From assembly GCF_023195885.1 (NCBI RefSeq), contig NZ_JALPKO010000010.1, positions 58,830 to 122,829 of the forward strand: a DNA stretch of 64,000 bases, read 5' to 3'. The position numbers and the translations under genes were made by a program. Below, piece by piece: positions 53,666 through 62,591 of this stretch (its first letter is position 1; the number at the start of each line of letters is the position of its first letter). The notes under the pieces are model-generated. The model had not been told where the DNA came from. It was given only the letters and a program-made list of their open reading frames with translations, and ran no database searches. The DNA is from Methylonatrum kenyense (GTDB lineage Bacteria; Pseudomonadota; Gammaproteobacteria; Nitrococcales; Aquisalimonadaceae).

Positions 53666-54877
53666 TCAGGGGCTGGTCCACGCCGGCAGCACCCGGCAGG
53701 TCAGGCATTTCAGGTACCTCGTCTCGGGCATGGCCGCGTGCATCGGATGGTCGGCGGATTGCGAGCCGCGCTCCACCAACTGCAGGCTGCGGTCCAGATG
53801 CCGCGCCGCGCCGAGTACCTCCTGCAACAGGGCGTCCTCGCCCACGTGGGAGGAGCACGATGCGCTGAACAGTATTCCTTGATGTGCCAGTACCTGCATC
53901 CCCAGTCCGTTCAGGCGCCGGTAACCGGCGAGGCCGTTGCGCAGGTCCTTGCGCTTCTTGACGAATGCCGGTGGATCGAGGACGATCACATCGTAACGGA
54001 GCTTTTCCTGGCGCAACGCCTGCAGGACCTCGAAGGCGTCGCCTTCGATGGTGGTTAACCGGTCCTCGACCCCGTTAAGCACGGCGTTTGCCGTGGCCTG
54101 GTCCAGCGCGTCGGAGGAGCTGTCGACGCAGGTGACGCTTTCTGCGCCATTGTTCAGTGCCTGCACGCCCCAGCCACCGGCATAGCTGCAGACATCCAGC
54201 ACCCGTGCGCCGCGAACAAAGTCCGGCAGCCGGGCGCGGTTGGCCCGGTGGTCATAGAACCAGCCGGTTTTCTGCCCGCCCAGGGCTGGAACCCGGAACA
54301 GGCTGCCGTTCTCCTCGACCCGTAGCTCGTCGACGCCATCGCTGTTCACCCAGCGGGTATAGCTGTCCAGCCCTTCCAGTTGGCGCAGGCCGCTATCCGC
54401 GCGCAACAGCAGGTGTTCCGGTGCGAGAACGGATTGAATCGCCTCCAGAAGCGCCTGCAGCAGGCGCTCCATGCCGGCCGTATTGATCTGCACAACGCAG
54501 ACATTGCCGTAGCGGTCCACCACCAGGCCAGGGAGTCCGTCGCCTTCGCCGTGAATCAAACGATAGTAGGGTGCCGGATACAGCCGTTGGCGCAGGTCGA
54601 GGGCCAGCTTCAGTCGCTCCTCCAGCATGGACCGGTCTGCCATCCGTCGGGCGTCACGGCTCAGCAGGCGGCCGCAGATCAGCGAGTGCGGATTGATGTA
54701 ACCGCTGCCGATGGCTCGGCCGCCGTGCTCGCGGAACACCGCCGGGGCCCCGGGCGGCAGATCCCGAATCGGTGAGCGCTGGGTGTCCACCTCGTTACTG
54801 AATATCCACAGGTGGCCGCCACGCAGGCGCCGCTCCTCGCCTTTTTTTAGCCAGATCTCGCAACTCGTGTCCTGCAT
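53666..54877 (-). CDS. rlmI: Class I SAM-dependent rRNA methyltransferase (RlmI-like)
   Basis: 403 residues from the ATG at 54877 (GGAGACC upstream); an extra 31 codons upstream are not used. An N-terminal PUA domain ([20 protein letters not shown]) is followed by the RlmI/RlmK-type methylase ([54 protein letters not shown], and the Cys-containing [13 protein letters not shown]). It makes m5C in 23S rRNA. It is divergent from the SH3 gene. Confidence 0.9.
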   Translation of the reverse strand: MQDTSCEIWLKKGEERRLRGGHLWIFSNEVDTQRSPIRDLPPGAPAVFREHGGRAIGSGYINPHSLICGRLLSRDARRMADRSMLEERLKLALDLRQRLYPAPYYRLIHGEGDGLPGLVVDRYGNVCVVQINTAGMERLLQALLEAIQSVLAPEHLLLRADSGLRQLEGLDSYTRWVNSDGVDELRVEENGSLFRVPALGGQKTGWFYDHRANRARLPDFVRGARVLDVCSYAGGWGVQALNNGAESVTCVDSSSDALDQATANAVLNGVEDRLTTIEGDAFEVLQALRQEKLRYDVIVLDPPAFVKKRKDLRNGLAGYRRLNGLGMQVLAHQGILFSASCSSHVGEDALLQEVLGAARHLDRSLQLVERGSQSADHPMHAAMPETRYLKCLTCRVLPAWTSP

Positions 54878-55052
54878 TCCGGTCTCCGGCCAATGCCTTC
54901 GGGTGGAGCGCGAGGATAAGGGAAATGCCGACTGATTCCCATGCGGGCAGGTGCGGAGCGTCTGTGCCACCTGTTGTTGGAGAACGTCAGCTTGCGAGGG
55001 TAGTCTTCGCCGATACCATTGCGCTCGAATTCGTTTTTTTCAGGAGACCCCC

Positions 55053-55721
55053 GTGTCGATCCGCGCCATTACCCTGATTGTCCTTCTGTTCACGATGCTG
55101 CCGCTGGGCTTGCAGGCGCAGCAGACCCAGTACATCACGGACGAGTTGCAGCTCGACATGCGCAGCGGCCCGGGTAACCAGTACCGCATCCAGCAGATGC
55201 TGTCCGCCGGCACCGAGGTCCAGGTGCTGGATAGCCAGGAGGGCTGGACTCAGGTCCGTGTGCCGGGTGCCCAGGAGGGTTGGGTTCTGACGCGGATGCT
55301 GAGTGATTCGCCAAGCGCGCGTGCCCGCCTGGAATCCGCCGAGGGCGGCATGCAGGAGGCGCTGGAGGAGAACGAGGCGCTGTCCACGTCCCTGGCTCAG
55401 GCCGAGGAACGTATCGCCGAGCTGGACGAGGCGCTGGGCCAGGCCACCTCGCAGCGTGACCGTATGCGGCAGGAGCTGGAGCAGGCCTCCCAGGGGCTGG
55501 AGTATTACGAGGACAACCAGGAACTGCGCAAGCAGGTGATCGACCTGCGCCGGGAGTTGCAGGACATGGCGCAGGAGAACGAGCGGCTGCGCGGACGCAA
55601 TGACCAGCAGTGGTTCATGGTCGGCGGCATGGTGCTGGGCGCCGGTATCCTGTTCGGCCTTATCATTCCCCGTATTCGCTGGCGCCGGCAGCGATCAAGT
55701 TGGGGGTCCGGAGGGCTTTAA
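55053..55721 (+). CDS. TIGR04211-like SH3 domain protein with coiled coil and C-terminal anchor
   Basis: 222 residues from the GTG at 55053, with AGGAG 6 bp upstream. A signal peptide (ITLIVLLFTMLPLGLQA) comes first. A bacterial SH3 domain follows (residues ~25-90: LDMRSGPGNQYRIQQMLSAG). Then come a long coiled coil (EEERIAELDEALGQATS-like, residues ~95-190) and a C-terminal membrane helix (MVGGMVLGAGILFGLIIP) with basic residues after it. It is probably inner-membrane anchored with its body in the periplasm. The family is common in gammaproteobacteria; its function is not settled. Confidence 0.88.
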   Translation: MSIRAITLIVLLFTMLPLGLQAQQTQYITDELQLDMRSGPGNQYRIQQMLSAGTEVQVLDSQEGWTQVRVPGAQEGWVLTRMLSDSPSARARLESAEGGMQEALEENEALSTSLAQAEERIAELDEALGQATSQRDRMRQELEQASQGLEYYEDNQELRKQVIDLRRELQDMAQENERLRGRNDQQWFMVGGMVLGAGILFGLIIPRIRWRRQRSSWGSGGL

Positions 55722-55741
55722 GACCAAGTTTTCAGTGTGAA

Positions 55742-56091
55742 CGAGGTGCTGACTTATTCAGGGGCCTGCGTTGGAATCCGCATTTTTTCCTAGGCAAGGT
55801 GCGCTGAACACGACGCGTAGGATGCGTTAAGCGTAGCGAATGCACGCGGTGTCAGGCATCCCGGTGCAGCAGGGCCTCCCAGGAGAAGTAAGGCCGCGGG
55901 AAACTCGGGCCGGCCGACCAGGCAAATTCGATCACGGATCACACCGCGCGGGTCCGCTACGCTTGACCCGCCCTACGCGTCTGGCCAGAAGCAGGTTGCG
56001 TTCGGTAATGGGGCTACCGAACCGGCACCGCGCCTTGCCAGATGACCAAAACCCGTCTCGGGCGCAGGCCCCTGAATAGATCAGTACCTCC
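55742..56091. mobile_element. MITE-like element, diverged copy in inverted orientation
   Basis: The ends read AGGTGCTGACTTATTCAGG on the left and, inward from the right, GGAGGTACTGATCTATTCAG. The right end is followed by TTAA (56092-56095); no clear matching duplication is seen on the left. Subterminal blocks are the two known ones, exchanged in order, so the element is inverted relative to the copy at 19.3 kb. Two TAGGGTGG-type units (55818-55846; 55943-55976) are nested inside. No gene is present in this 413-bp gap. Confidence 0.75.
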
Positions 56092-56134
56092 TTAAGTGTT
56101 CAGATAGAGACGTTAACCGGACTGGAGACTGGGC

Positions 56135-57310
56135 ATGGGCAAGATGCCTCCCGACCTGCGGGAGATGTTGACCGAACTGATCGCGATTCCCTCGGTGAGC
56201 AGCGTCGATCCGGCGCTGGATCAGGGTAACCGCGCCGTTGTCGAGCGGCTCGCGGAATGGCTGGAGGGCATGGGCTTTGCCTGTGAGCTGCAGCCGGTAC
56301 CTGATGCCCCGGACAAGGCCAACCTGATAGCGACGCTGGGGCGGGGTGACGGCGGGCTGGTGCTGGCCGGTCACACTGACACGGTACCCTACGACGACAC
56401 CGGCTGGGCCTCGGATCCATTCACGCTGAGCGAGCGTGACGGTCGCCTGTACGGCCTGGGCACCAGCGATATGAAATCCTTTCTCGGTCTGGTGCTGGAG
56501 GCCGCCCGTGGGCTGAAGGCCTCGGATATGAAGCAGCCGCTAGTGGTGCTGGCCACTGCTGATGAGGAAAGCGGCATGACCGGGGCCAAGGCGTTGGTGG
56601 ATGCGCAGCGGCGGATCGGCCGGCACGCGGTGATCGGCGAGCCGACCAATCTGCGGCCGGTGTACATGCACAAGGGCATCCTGATGGAATCCATCCGCAT
56701 TCGGGGCCGGTCCGGGCATTCCAGTGATCCGTCGCTGGGCTGCAGCGCGCTGGAGGGCATGGTGCGGGTGCTGAACGACATTGTCGCCTGGCGTCAGCAG
56801 TTGCAGTCCAAGAACGCCGATCCGCGGTTCTCGGTTCCGGTGCCGACCCTCAACCTGGGGCATATCCACGGCGGTGATAACCCGAACCGGATTTGTGCCC
56901 ATTGCGAGTTGCAGATCGATATCCGGCCGCTACCGGGCATGGATCTGGAGGAACTGCGGGAGACCCTGCGTCAGCGCATCGGCCGGGTCCTGGGCGAAGA
57001 GGGCCTGGCGCTGGAGTTGCATTCACTGTTCCCGGGACTGCCGGCGATGGAGACGCCGGCCGAGGCGACCATCGTCCGGGCAGCCGAGGCGCTGACCGGC
57101 AGTCAGGCGGAGGCGGTGGCCTTCGGTACCGAGGGGCCCTATCTGCGCGACCTGGGGATGGATGTCGTGATCCTTGGGCCGGGAGATATCGCCCAGGCGC
57201 ATCAGCCGGACGAATTTCTGGCCGTGAATCGCTTGCAGCCCACCGTCGACATGTTGCGAGAACTGATCCACCGCTTCTGCCTGACGCCGGCCGTGGAGGA
57301 CGGCGCATGA
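56135..57310 (+). CDS. argE: Acetylornithine deacetylase
   Basis: 391 residues from the ATG at 56135, with TGGAGAC upstream. M20 metallopeptidase-fold metal sites are GHTDTVPYDD, TSDMKSFLG, TADEESGMTGA and GEPTNLRPVYMHKG, with the late His in AQAHQPDEFLAVN. It removes the acetyl group from N-acetylornithine in the linear arginine pathway. It is coupled to argA by an ATGA overlap. Confidence 0.94.
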   Translation: MGKMPPDLREMLTELIAIPSVSSVDPALDQGNRAVVERLAEWLEGMGFACELQPVPDAPDKANLIATLGRGDGGLVLAGHTDTVPYDDTGWASDPFTLSERDGRLYGLGTSDMKSFLGLVLEAARGLKASDMKQPLVVLATADEESGMTGAKALVDAQRRIGRHAVIGEPTNLRPVYMHKGILMESIRIRGRSGHSSDPSLGCSALEGMVRVLNDIVAWRQQLQSKNADPRFSVPVPTLNLGHIHGGDNPNRICAHCELQIDIRPLPGMDLEELRETLRQRIGRVLGEEGLALELHSLFPGLPAMETPAEATIVRAAEALTGSQAEAVAFGTEGPYLRDLGMDVVILGPGDIAQAHQPDEFLAVNRLQPTVDMLRELIHRFCLTPAVEDGA

Positions 57311-58629
57311 GCCATCGGCCTGCCGAATTCATTTACTGGTTTCGTCAGGGAGCGCCGTACATCAATGCCCACCGCGGCCGGACTTTCGTCATCAGCATTG
57401 GGGGCGAGGCAACCGGCGATGCCGGTTTCGCCAGCCTGGTGCACGACGTCGCCCTGCTGAACAGCCTGGGGATCCGGGTCGTGCTGGTGGCCGGTGCCCG
57501 TGCCCAGATCGAGCAGCGGCTACGCGACCGCGGGCTGGCAATCCGCTATCACCAGGGTTTCCGGGTCACCGATGATGCGGCACTGGGTTGCGTCAAGGAG
57601 GCGGTCGGCAGCGTTCGCGTGGAGATCGAGGCGCTGCTGTCGATGGGCCTGGCGAATTCGCCGATGGCAGGTTTCCGGGTGCAGGTGGCATCCGGCAATT
57701 TCGTGACCGCGCGGCCGTTGGGCGTGCGCGATGGCGTCGATTATCTGCATACCGGCGAAGTGCGGCGCATTGATGCTGCCGCCATCAGCCAGCGGTTGGC
57801 GGAAGGCTGCGTTGTCCTGGTGACGCCGTTGGGCTATTCGCCCACCGGGGAGGTATTCAATCTGGTGGCGGAAGACGTGGCGCTGGCCGTGGCAGGCAGT
57901 CTGCAGGCCGACAAACTGCTCTATCTGACCGATGGCGACCTGTGCCGGGATGAGGCGGGGGGCCTGATTCGCGAATTGGCGCTTGCCGAAGCCGGCGCGC
58001 TGGCAGGGAGGCTGGCCCAGGATGACGAGGCGCGGCGGATGCTGGAGGGGGCGGTGCGCGCCTGCGGGGAAGGGGTGCAACGCGTGCACTTGCTGAATCG
58101 CGGACGGGACGGTTGCCTGTTGCAGGAATTGTTTACCCGGGACGGTGCCGGAACCCTGGTTTCGGGAGATCATTTCGAGACAGTGCGCCAGGCCACAGTG
58201 GACGATATTGGCGGAATCCTCGAGCTGATCGAGCCGCTGGAGCGCGAGGGTGTACTCGTAAGGCGCTCGCGGGAACAGTTGGAAACCGGAATCGGAGAAT
58301 TCACGGTGATCGAACGGGACGGCACCGTGATCGCCAGTGCGGCGCTAAGCCGGCATCCGCAAGAGGCCATGGCGGAGCTTGCCTGCTTTTCGATTCACCC
58401 GGATTACCGGGGCTGTCACCGCGGTGACACGCTGCTTCGGCAGTTGGAACGGGATGCAGTTCGCGACGGCATCCGCCGGCTGTTCGTTCTCACGACACGC
58501 ACGGCGCACTGGTTTCAGGAACGCGGTTTCGTGCCGGGCGCAATCGACGACCTGCCGGTGGCGCGTCAGCGGTTGTACAACCTGAAACGGAATTCTCGGG
58601 TATTCGTGAAAACGCTGGCTGCGGCCTGA
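57307..58629 (+). CDS. argA: Amino-acid N-acetyltransferase (N-acetylglutamate synthase)
   Basis: 440 residues, classical length. The N-terminal amino-acid-kinase-like domain (FVISIGGEATGDAGFASLVH, VLVAGARAQIEQRLRDRG) has the regulatory role. The C-terminal GNAT domain (residues ~290-430) has IHPDYRGCHRGDTLLRQLE and LFVLTTRTAHWFQERGFVPG. It starts arginine synthesis and is normally inhibited by arginine through the kinase-like domain. It lies downstream of argE with a 4-bp overlap. A MITE begins 53 bp after its stop. Confidence 0.96.
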   Translation: MSHRPAEFIYWFRQGAPYINAHRGRTFVISIGGEATGDAGFASLVHDVALLNSLGIRVVLVAGARAQIEQRLRDRGLAIRYHQGFRVTDDAALGCVKEAVGSVRVEIEALLSMGLANSPMAGFRVQVASGNFVTARPLGVRDGVDYLHTGEVRRIDAAAISQRLAEGCVVLVTPLGYSPTGEVFNLVAEDVALAVAGSLQADKLLYLTDGDLCRDEAGGLIRELALAEAGALAGRLAQDDEARRMLEGAVRACGEGVQRVHLLNRGRDGCLLQELFTRDGAGTLVSGDHFETVRQATVDDIGGILELIEPLEREGVLVRRSREQLETGIGEFTVIERDGTVIASAALSRHPQEAMAELACFSIHPDYRGCHRGDTLLRQLERDAVRDGIRRLFVLTTRTAHWFQERGFVPGAIDDLPVARQRLYNLKRNSRVFVKTLAAA

Positions 58630-58682
58630 CGCGTCTGAGTTTCCAGGCTGGTAGAGCGGCCCTCGGTCCCTTTGACTGTTAA

Positions 58683-58848
58683 GGAAACGCTGATTTATTA
58701 CCACGTCTGCGCCCGAGACCGGTTTTGGTCATCTGGCAAGGCGCGGTGCCGGTTCGGCAGCCATAGCTACCGGGACGGTGACGCAACGCCGCCGGGGGCC
58801 AAAACCGGCCAGGGTCTTGGGCAAGCGTGAGAATAAAACAGCGTTTCC
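58683..58848. mobile_element. MITE-like element, 166-bp copy flanked by TTAA/TTAG
   Basis: The left end GGAAACGCTGATTTATTA and right end (inward) GGAAACGCTGTTTTATTC are inverted copies. Flanks are TTAA (58679-58682) and TTAG (58849-58852), both YTAR though not identical. Inside, GGCCAAAACCGGCC and the subterminal block CGCCCGAGACCGG are seen. The TTAG flank read on the minus strand gives the TAA stop of the SPOR lipoprotein gene. Confidence 0.82.
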
Positions 58849-59622
58849 TTAGTCAGAAGAGATGATGAAGCTCTGTGTGCCGGCAATCTCGTCCACCTGG
58901 CGTTGCAGTTGCTGGGCCTGCTCACGGCGTTGTACCGGTCCGGCTACGACGCGGTATAAGCCCCGAGGGCTCGCGTCGTCCTCGATAATCCTTGCGTCGA
59001 CGTCACGCTCGACAAGCAAGTCGGCCATCGCCTCGGCATTGTCGCGACTCTGGAAAGTGCCGACCTGAACGCTGTAACCACCGGTTACAGCGAGGGTCGG
59101 CTCGGTAACGGTTCCGGCATTGTCGGGTGGCGGCACTTGCACCGCACCCTCATGGTCAAAATCCAGCGGCTGTTCTGTTGCGGACTGGTCTGGCGGCTCC
59201 GATGGCACCAAACCATGGTCCGGCCCATCCCCCGCCGGGGGGACGGATGGTTCGGGTTCATCCCCCCTGATGCGTTGCCGCGCGCCCATTCCGGCCATCT
59301 GACCGAGCGCCTCTACCGCCTTGCGATTGCCGCCCGAAGCGCTTTCCCGGATCCAGCGCAGCGCTGATTGGTCGTCCTGATTAACGCCCTGGCCCTCGTA
59401 GTACATGTAACCGACCGTATATTGGGCGTCCGGGTTGCCGTCCTCGGCCTCCCGTAGCAGCAGTTCGAAGGCCTCGCTGTAGCGGCCGTCCAGATAGGCC
59501 TGCTTGCCGCGTTCAAACCGTTCCGGATCACCGCGTTCCGTGGCGCCCGGAGCAGCGCAGCCGGCCAGCAGCATCAGGAACGCCAGAATGATCACCACCG
59601 TCGCGCCGAGTCGGCGAGTCAT
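58849..59622 (-). CDS. Lipoprotein with SEL1-like repeats and C-terminal SPOR domain
   Basis: 257 residues. The lipobox LLAGC (Cys22) follows a hydrophobic signal, so the protein is a lipoprotein. Two SEL1-type repeats lie at residues ~35-105 (QAYLDGRYSEAFELLLREAE; DAQYTVGYMYYEGQGVNQDD). After an acidic Pro-rich linker, residues ~180-255 are a SPOR domain (YSVQVGTFQSRDNAEAMADL), which binds denuded peptidoglycan at division sites. The stop TAA lies in the MITE flank. It is probably involved in envelope or septum function. Confidence 0.88.
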   Translation of the reverse strand: MTRRLGATVVIILAFLMLLAGCAAPGATERGDPERFERGKQAYLDGRYSEAFELLLREAEDGNPDAQYTVGYMYYEGQGVNQDDQSALRWIRESASGGNRKAVEALGQMAGMGARQRIRGDEPEPSVPPAGDGPDHGLVPSEPPDQSATEQPLDFDHEGAVQVPPPDNAGTVTEPTLAVTGGYSVQVGTFQSRDNAEAMADLLVERDVDARIIEDDASPRGLYRVVAGPVQRREQAQQLQRQVDEIAGTQSFIISSD

Positions 59623-59761
59623 CCCCTGTACTCCTTAAACGCGTAACGCGATGTCGCCGCCCGGCGTTCGATTCGCGTCGTTCTGTGACGCCCCCCGCAG
59701 ACACGGCCATTGGGCGGACAGTATCGTCTTGCGGGAATGAAGGCCAGAGGCCAGGCAGACG

Positions 59762-60577
59762 ATGCAGGATCCCATGATGGCAGAGGCTGGGCCAATTCGC
59801 CTGTTGCAACTCACGGACATGCACCTTTCCGAGGATTCTGCGGCCAGGTTGGCCGGGGTGACAACAGACACGACTTGGCGGGATGTCTTCGCGCTTGCGC
59901 AACGCCATGCGAACAGGCCGCACGCGCTGCTGCTGACCGGCGATCTGACCCAGGACGGCAGCGAGGCAGCCTACCTTCGACTTCGTGAACAGGTGCAGAC
60001 CATGTCTGTCCCGGCCCTGGTGATACCGGGAAATCACGATGATCCTGGTGTCATGCAGCGGTGTTTCGCCTCGGGTCTGGTGCAGTGGTCGGGTCATGCG
60101 CTGTTTCAGGACTGGCTGCTGATCATGTTGAATTCGGTGGTGGTCGGTGAACCGCATGGGCACCTTCCGGCCGAGGAGTTGGCGCGGATGGATCGGCTGC
60201 TGGCCGAGGTCCCGCACCGGCATGCCCTGATTTGTCTGCATCATCAGCCCGCGGCCGTTGGCTGTCGCTGGCTTGATGCCATTGGCGTGGACAACGGTCA
60301 GGCACTGGCGGAACGTCTGCTTGCACACGACACGGTGCGCGGCGTGCTCTGCGGTCATGTGCATCAGGAGGTCGACACCAAGCTGGCGCATCTGCGGATG
60401 CTGGCGTCGCCCTCCACCTGCATTCAGTTTCGCCCCGGCAGCGATGAGTTCGCTATTGATGCGCGTCCGCCCGGGTACCGCTGGCTGACCTTGAAAGCCG
60501 ATGGTCACATCGAATCCGGTGTTTGCCGCCTGCCAGAGGTGCCGGCAGAACTGGACGCAGCCATCGGCGGATATTGA
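59762..60577 (+). CDS. cpdA: CpdA-like 3',5'-cyclic-AMP phosphodiesterase
   Basis: 271 residues; ATG 59762, or Met6 at 59777. All metallophosphoesterase blocks are present: LTDMHL, LLTGDLTQDGS, VIPGNHDDP, ALICLHHQP and LCGHVHQE. The spacing is that of the class III cAMP phosphodiesterases. It would lower cAMP in the cytoplasm. It lacks the nudF/parE neighbours seen with cpdA in other gammaproteobacteria, so another small phosphodiester substrate remains possible. The coiled-coil gene follows 9 bp downstream. Confidence 0.85.
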   Translation: MQDPMMAEAGPIRLLQLTDMHLSEDSAARLAGVTTDTTWRDVFALAQRHANRPHALLLTGDLTQDGSEAAYLRLREQVQTMSVPALVIPGNHDDPGVMQRCFASGLVQWSGHALFQDWLLIMLNSVVVGEPHGHLPAEELARMDRLLAEVPHRHALICLHHQPAAVGCRWLDAIGVDNGQALAERLLAHDTVRGVLCGHVHQEVDTKLAHLRMLASPSTCIQFRPGSDEFAIDARPPGYRWLTLKADGHIESGVCRLPEVPAELDAAIGGY

Positions 60578-60586
60578 GCAGCGCCT

Positions 60587-61456
60587 ATGGCCGATTCCGG
60601 AACAACATCCAGTGCCGAACTGCGTCGTCTGCAGGAAGAGCTGGCAGCGGCGCGCAAGCGCCTCGAGGCCGAGGAGTCCCGCTTTCAGGCACGCCTGGAA
60701 AACCAGCGCACGCGGCTGGAGGCTGAGAGCCTGCGGCAGCAGGCGGCCGAGGTTTCGCGCCGCCGCCAGTTGGAGCAGGAAGTCTCGGCGTTGCACGAGC
60801 GTCTGGCGAAGGTTGATGCTGCAGTGCCCGATGCGGCCGAGGAATGGCATCAGCGCAACGCCGAGCTGGAGCAGGCGCTGGCCGCCGAGCAGCGCAATGC
60901 AGCCTCCCTTGAAGAGGAGTTGATGCTGACACGGCAGGCACTGAACCTGTCGGAACGCGCCCGGGCCACGGCCCGCGGCCGCGCGTTGCGGCTTGCCGAG
61001 GTGCTGCGGGAGTTGCGCCATCAGATCGAGCAGACCACGGGCAAGCGGTTCGCTGGGCGCACCAGGCCGTTTGACGGCACCCAGGTTGGCGAGGGCAATG
61101 TGCAGGAAGTCGATCTCGGGCGGGCCAACGCGGTGCTGCTGGAAGTCGAGCGGGCGCTGGACCGGGATGACGGCGATGCCGCCGACGATTCCCCGGAGGG
61201 CTCCTATGCTGGTGACGAGAGCTGGCTGGAGGGCTTTCTCGATCTGCCGGAGGATCAGTCCTTTGACGTGGAGACGCCGGCGGAACGCGTCGAGGCTCCG
61301 GCGCCGCCACGCGAGGAACCCACGCGTCCAGCACCCCAGCCGGCGCAGCCCCGCCAGGAGAGCCCGCCGCCGGCGAGTGCCCTGCAGCGATCACAGCCCC
61401 GGCGCCCGGCCGGCTTCTGGCGCTCGTTGTTGTCCCGGCTGTCTTTCCGGAGGTGA
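60587..61456 (+). CDS. Coiled-coil protein of unknown function
   Basis: 289 residues. Residues ~10-150 are an almost unbroken coiled coil rich in Glu, Arg, Leu and Ala (RRLQEELAAARKRLEAEESR). The middle is acidic (DDGDAADDSPEG) and a Pro-rich linker follows (PAPQPAQPRQESPPP). The tail is strongly basic (FWRSLLSRLSFRR), which may be an amphipathic membrane- or nucleic-acid-binding helix. No signal peptide. It lies 9 bp behind the cpdA-like gene and probably shares its mRNA. I do not recognise the family. Confidence 0.75.
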   Translation: MADSGTTSSAELRRLQEELAAARKRLEAEESRFQARLENQRTRLEAESLRQQAAEVSRRRQLEQEVSALHERLAKVDAAVPDAAEEWHQRNAELEQALAAEQRNAASLEEELMLTRQALNLSERARATARGRALRLAEVLRELRHQIEQTTGKRFAGRTRPFDGTQVGEGNVQEVDLGRANAVLLEVERALDRDDGDAADDSPEGSYAGDESWLEGFLDLPEDQSFDVETPAERVEAPAPPREEPTRPAPQPAQPRQESPPPASALQRSQPRRPAGFWRSLLSRLSFRR

Positions 61457-61497
61457 CGCTGACAGCGTTCGGATGGTGCCGGTCGGAGGCGCTCCCC

Positions 61498-61668
61498 TCA
61501 GACCTCGATCATCTCGAAATCCTGTTTCGTGGCACCGCATTCCGGGCAGACGAAGTCATCCGGAATGTCCTTCCAGGCGGTGCCGGGTTCGATGCCTTCC
61601 TCGGGCAAGCCGTCCTTTTCCTCGTAGATCCAGCCGCAGACCACACACATCCAGGACTTGTGTTCCAT
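61498..61668 (-). CDS. Rubredoxin
   Basis: 56 residues from the ATG at 61668 (GGAAGGAA upstream). Iron ligands are Cys8, Cys11, Cys41 and Cys44 in MCVVCGW and CPECGAT. The core GIEPGTAWKDIPDDFVCPEC is nearly standard. It is a small one-electron carrier in the cytoplasm, for example to a hydroxylase or peroxide-reducing enzyme, none of which is in the window. Rubredoxin near thiE-hemL is also seen in pseudomonads. The leader is followed by a MITE remnant. Confidence 0.95.
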   Translation of the reverse strand: MEHKSWMCVVCGWIYEEKDGLPEEGIEPGTAWKDIPDDFVCPECGATKQDFEMIEV

Positions 61669-61749
61669 TGAATTTCCTTCCAGTTTCCAGTTTTTCGGGA
61701 GTATTCCGAGGCCGGCAATGTAACGCGCGGCCCACCAGGGGCCAAAACC

Positions 61750-61894
61750 GGCCGGGCCCTTCGGGTTGGGCCGCATTTTTCCCGATTGCTGCGTTGCGCT
61801 GCTTGACCGCAGAACGACTGCGGCGCTGCGCAGCGCGCCTTGCCTCGGAAAAATGCGGACTCCAACGCAGGCGTGCGAATAAATCAGTGTTTCC
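61750..61894. repeat. MITE-like repeat, right-ended fragment
   Basis: The right end, read inward, is GGAAACACTGATTTATTCG, and CTAG follows at 61895-61898. The subterminal block (TTGGAGTCCGCATTTTTCC) and a GGCCAAAACCGGCC stretch near the left are typical, but the left end is missing. It lies between rubredoxin and thiE (251-bp gap); the thiE start is 26 bp after the repeat. Confidence 0.75.
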
Positions 61895-61919
61895 CTAGAT
61901 CCCAAGGACCGGAGGTGCG

Positions 61920-62549
61920 GTGAGCAGTTCATTTCGAGGTCTTTACGCGATAACCGATGGCCGCAGCCAGGGTGTCGACGCGTTGCTCGCCGCCTGCGAG
62001 CCGGTGCTGGCTGGCGGTGCGCGCGTGCTGCAGTACCGGGACAAGACCAATGACCACGCGAGGCGGCAGCGTGAAGCGGTGGCACTGGCCGCACTCTGTC
62101 GCCGCTACCGGTGCCTGTTCATCGTCAATGACGATCCGGCGTTGGCATTGCGCAGTCGTGCCGACGGTGTCCACCTGGGGCGTTATGACAGGGCACTGGA
62201 TGCGGCGCGCGACTTGCTGGGACCTTCGGCACTCATCGGCGTGTCCTGTTACGATTCGCTGCCGCGCGCGCAGGAGCGGCTCGAGGCCGGTGCGGATTAC
62301 CTGGCCTTCGGCACCGTGTTCGCCTCGGCGACCAAACCGGACGCACCGCGAGCCTCACTGGATCTGTTGCGGCAGGCGCGGGCGCGGTTTCCGCGAACAC
62401 CGTTGGTGGCCATCGGCGGGATCGACGCCGACAACGTGTCGCAGGTGGCGGCAACAGGTATCGATGCGGCGGCGGTGATCAGCGGTGTGTTTGCCGCCGC
62501 CGACCCTGGCTTGGCCGCGCGCCGGATCAGCCAGGCTTTTGATCATTGA
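61920..62549 (+). CDS. thiE: Thiamine-phosphate synthase
   Basis: 209 residues from the GTG at 61920, with GGAGG at 61911-61915. TIM-barrel motifs are GLYAITDG, VLQYRDK, FIVNDDPALALRSRADGVHLG, ADYLAFGTVF and AIGGIDADNV, with the phosphate-binding glycine turns. It joins the pyrimidine and thiazole phosphates to thiamine phosphate. The MITE fragment ends just upstream, so the promoter may lie in or behind repeat sequence. hemL follows 42 bp downstream. Confidence 0.95.
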   Translation: MSSSFRGLYAITDGRSQGVDALLAACEPVLAGGARVLQYRDKTNDHARRQREAVALAALCRRYRCLFIVNDDPALALRSRADGVHLGRYDRALDAARDLLGPSALIGVSCYDSLPRAQERLEAGADYLAFGTVFASATKPDAPRASLDLLRQARARFPRTPLVAIGGIDADNVSQVAATGIDAAAVISGVFAAADPGLAARRISQAFDH

Positions 62550-62591
62550 GCGTCGGCGCCGTCCGGCGCCGGCATGGAGGTAGCACGAGCG

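Noticed and set aside
54841..55040. T-runs near the rlmI/SH3 divergent junction as terminators
   Set aside because: One lies inside the rlmI coding sequence and the other follows only a short CGAATTCG palindrome just before the SH3 ribosome site; neither has a convincing stem.
59528..61021. A 497-codon minus-strand frame across the cpdA-like and coiled-coil genes
   Set aside because: Antisense shadow with no domain; the plus-strand genes carry all the metallophosphoesterase motifs.
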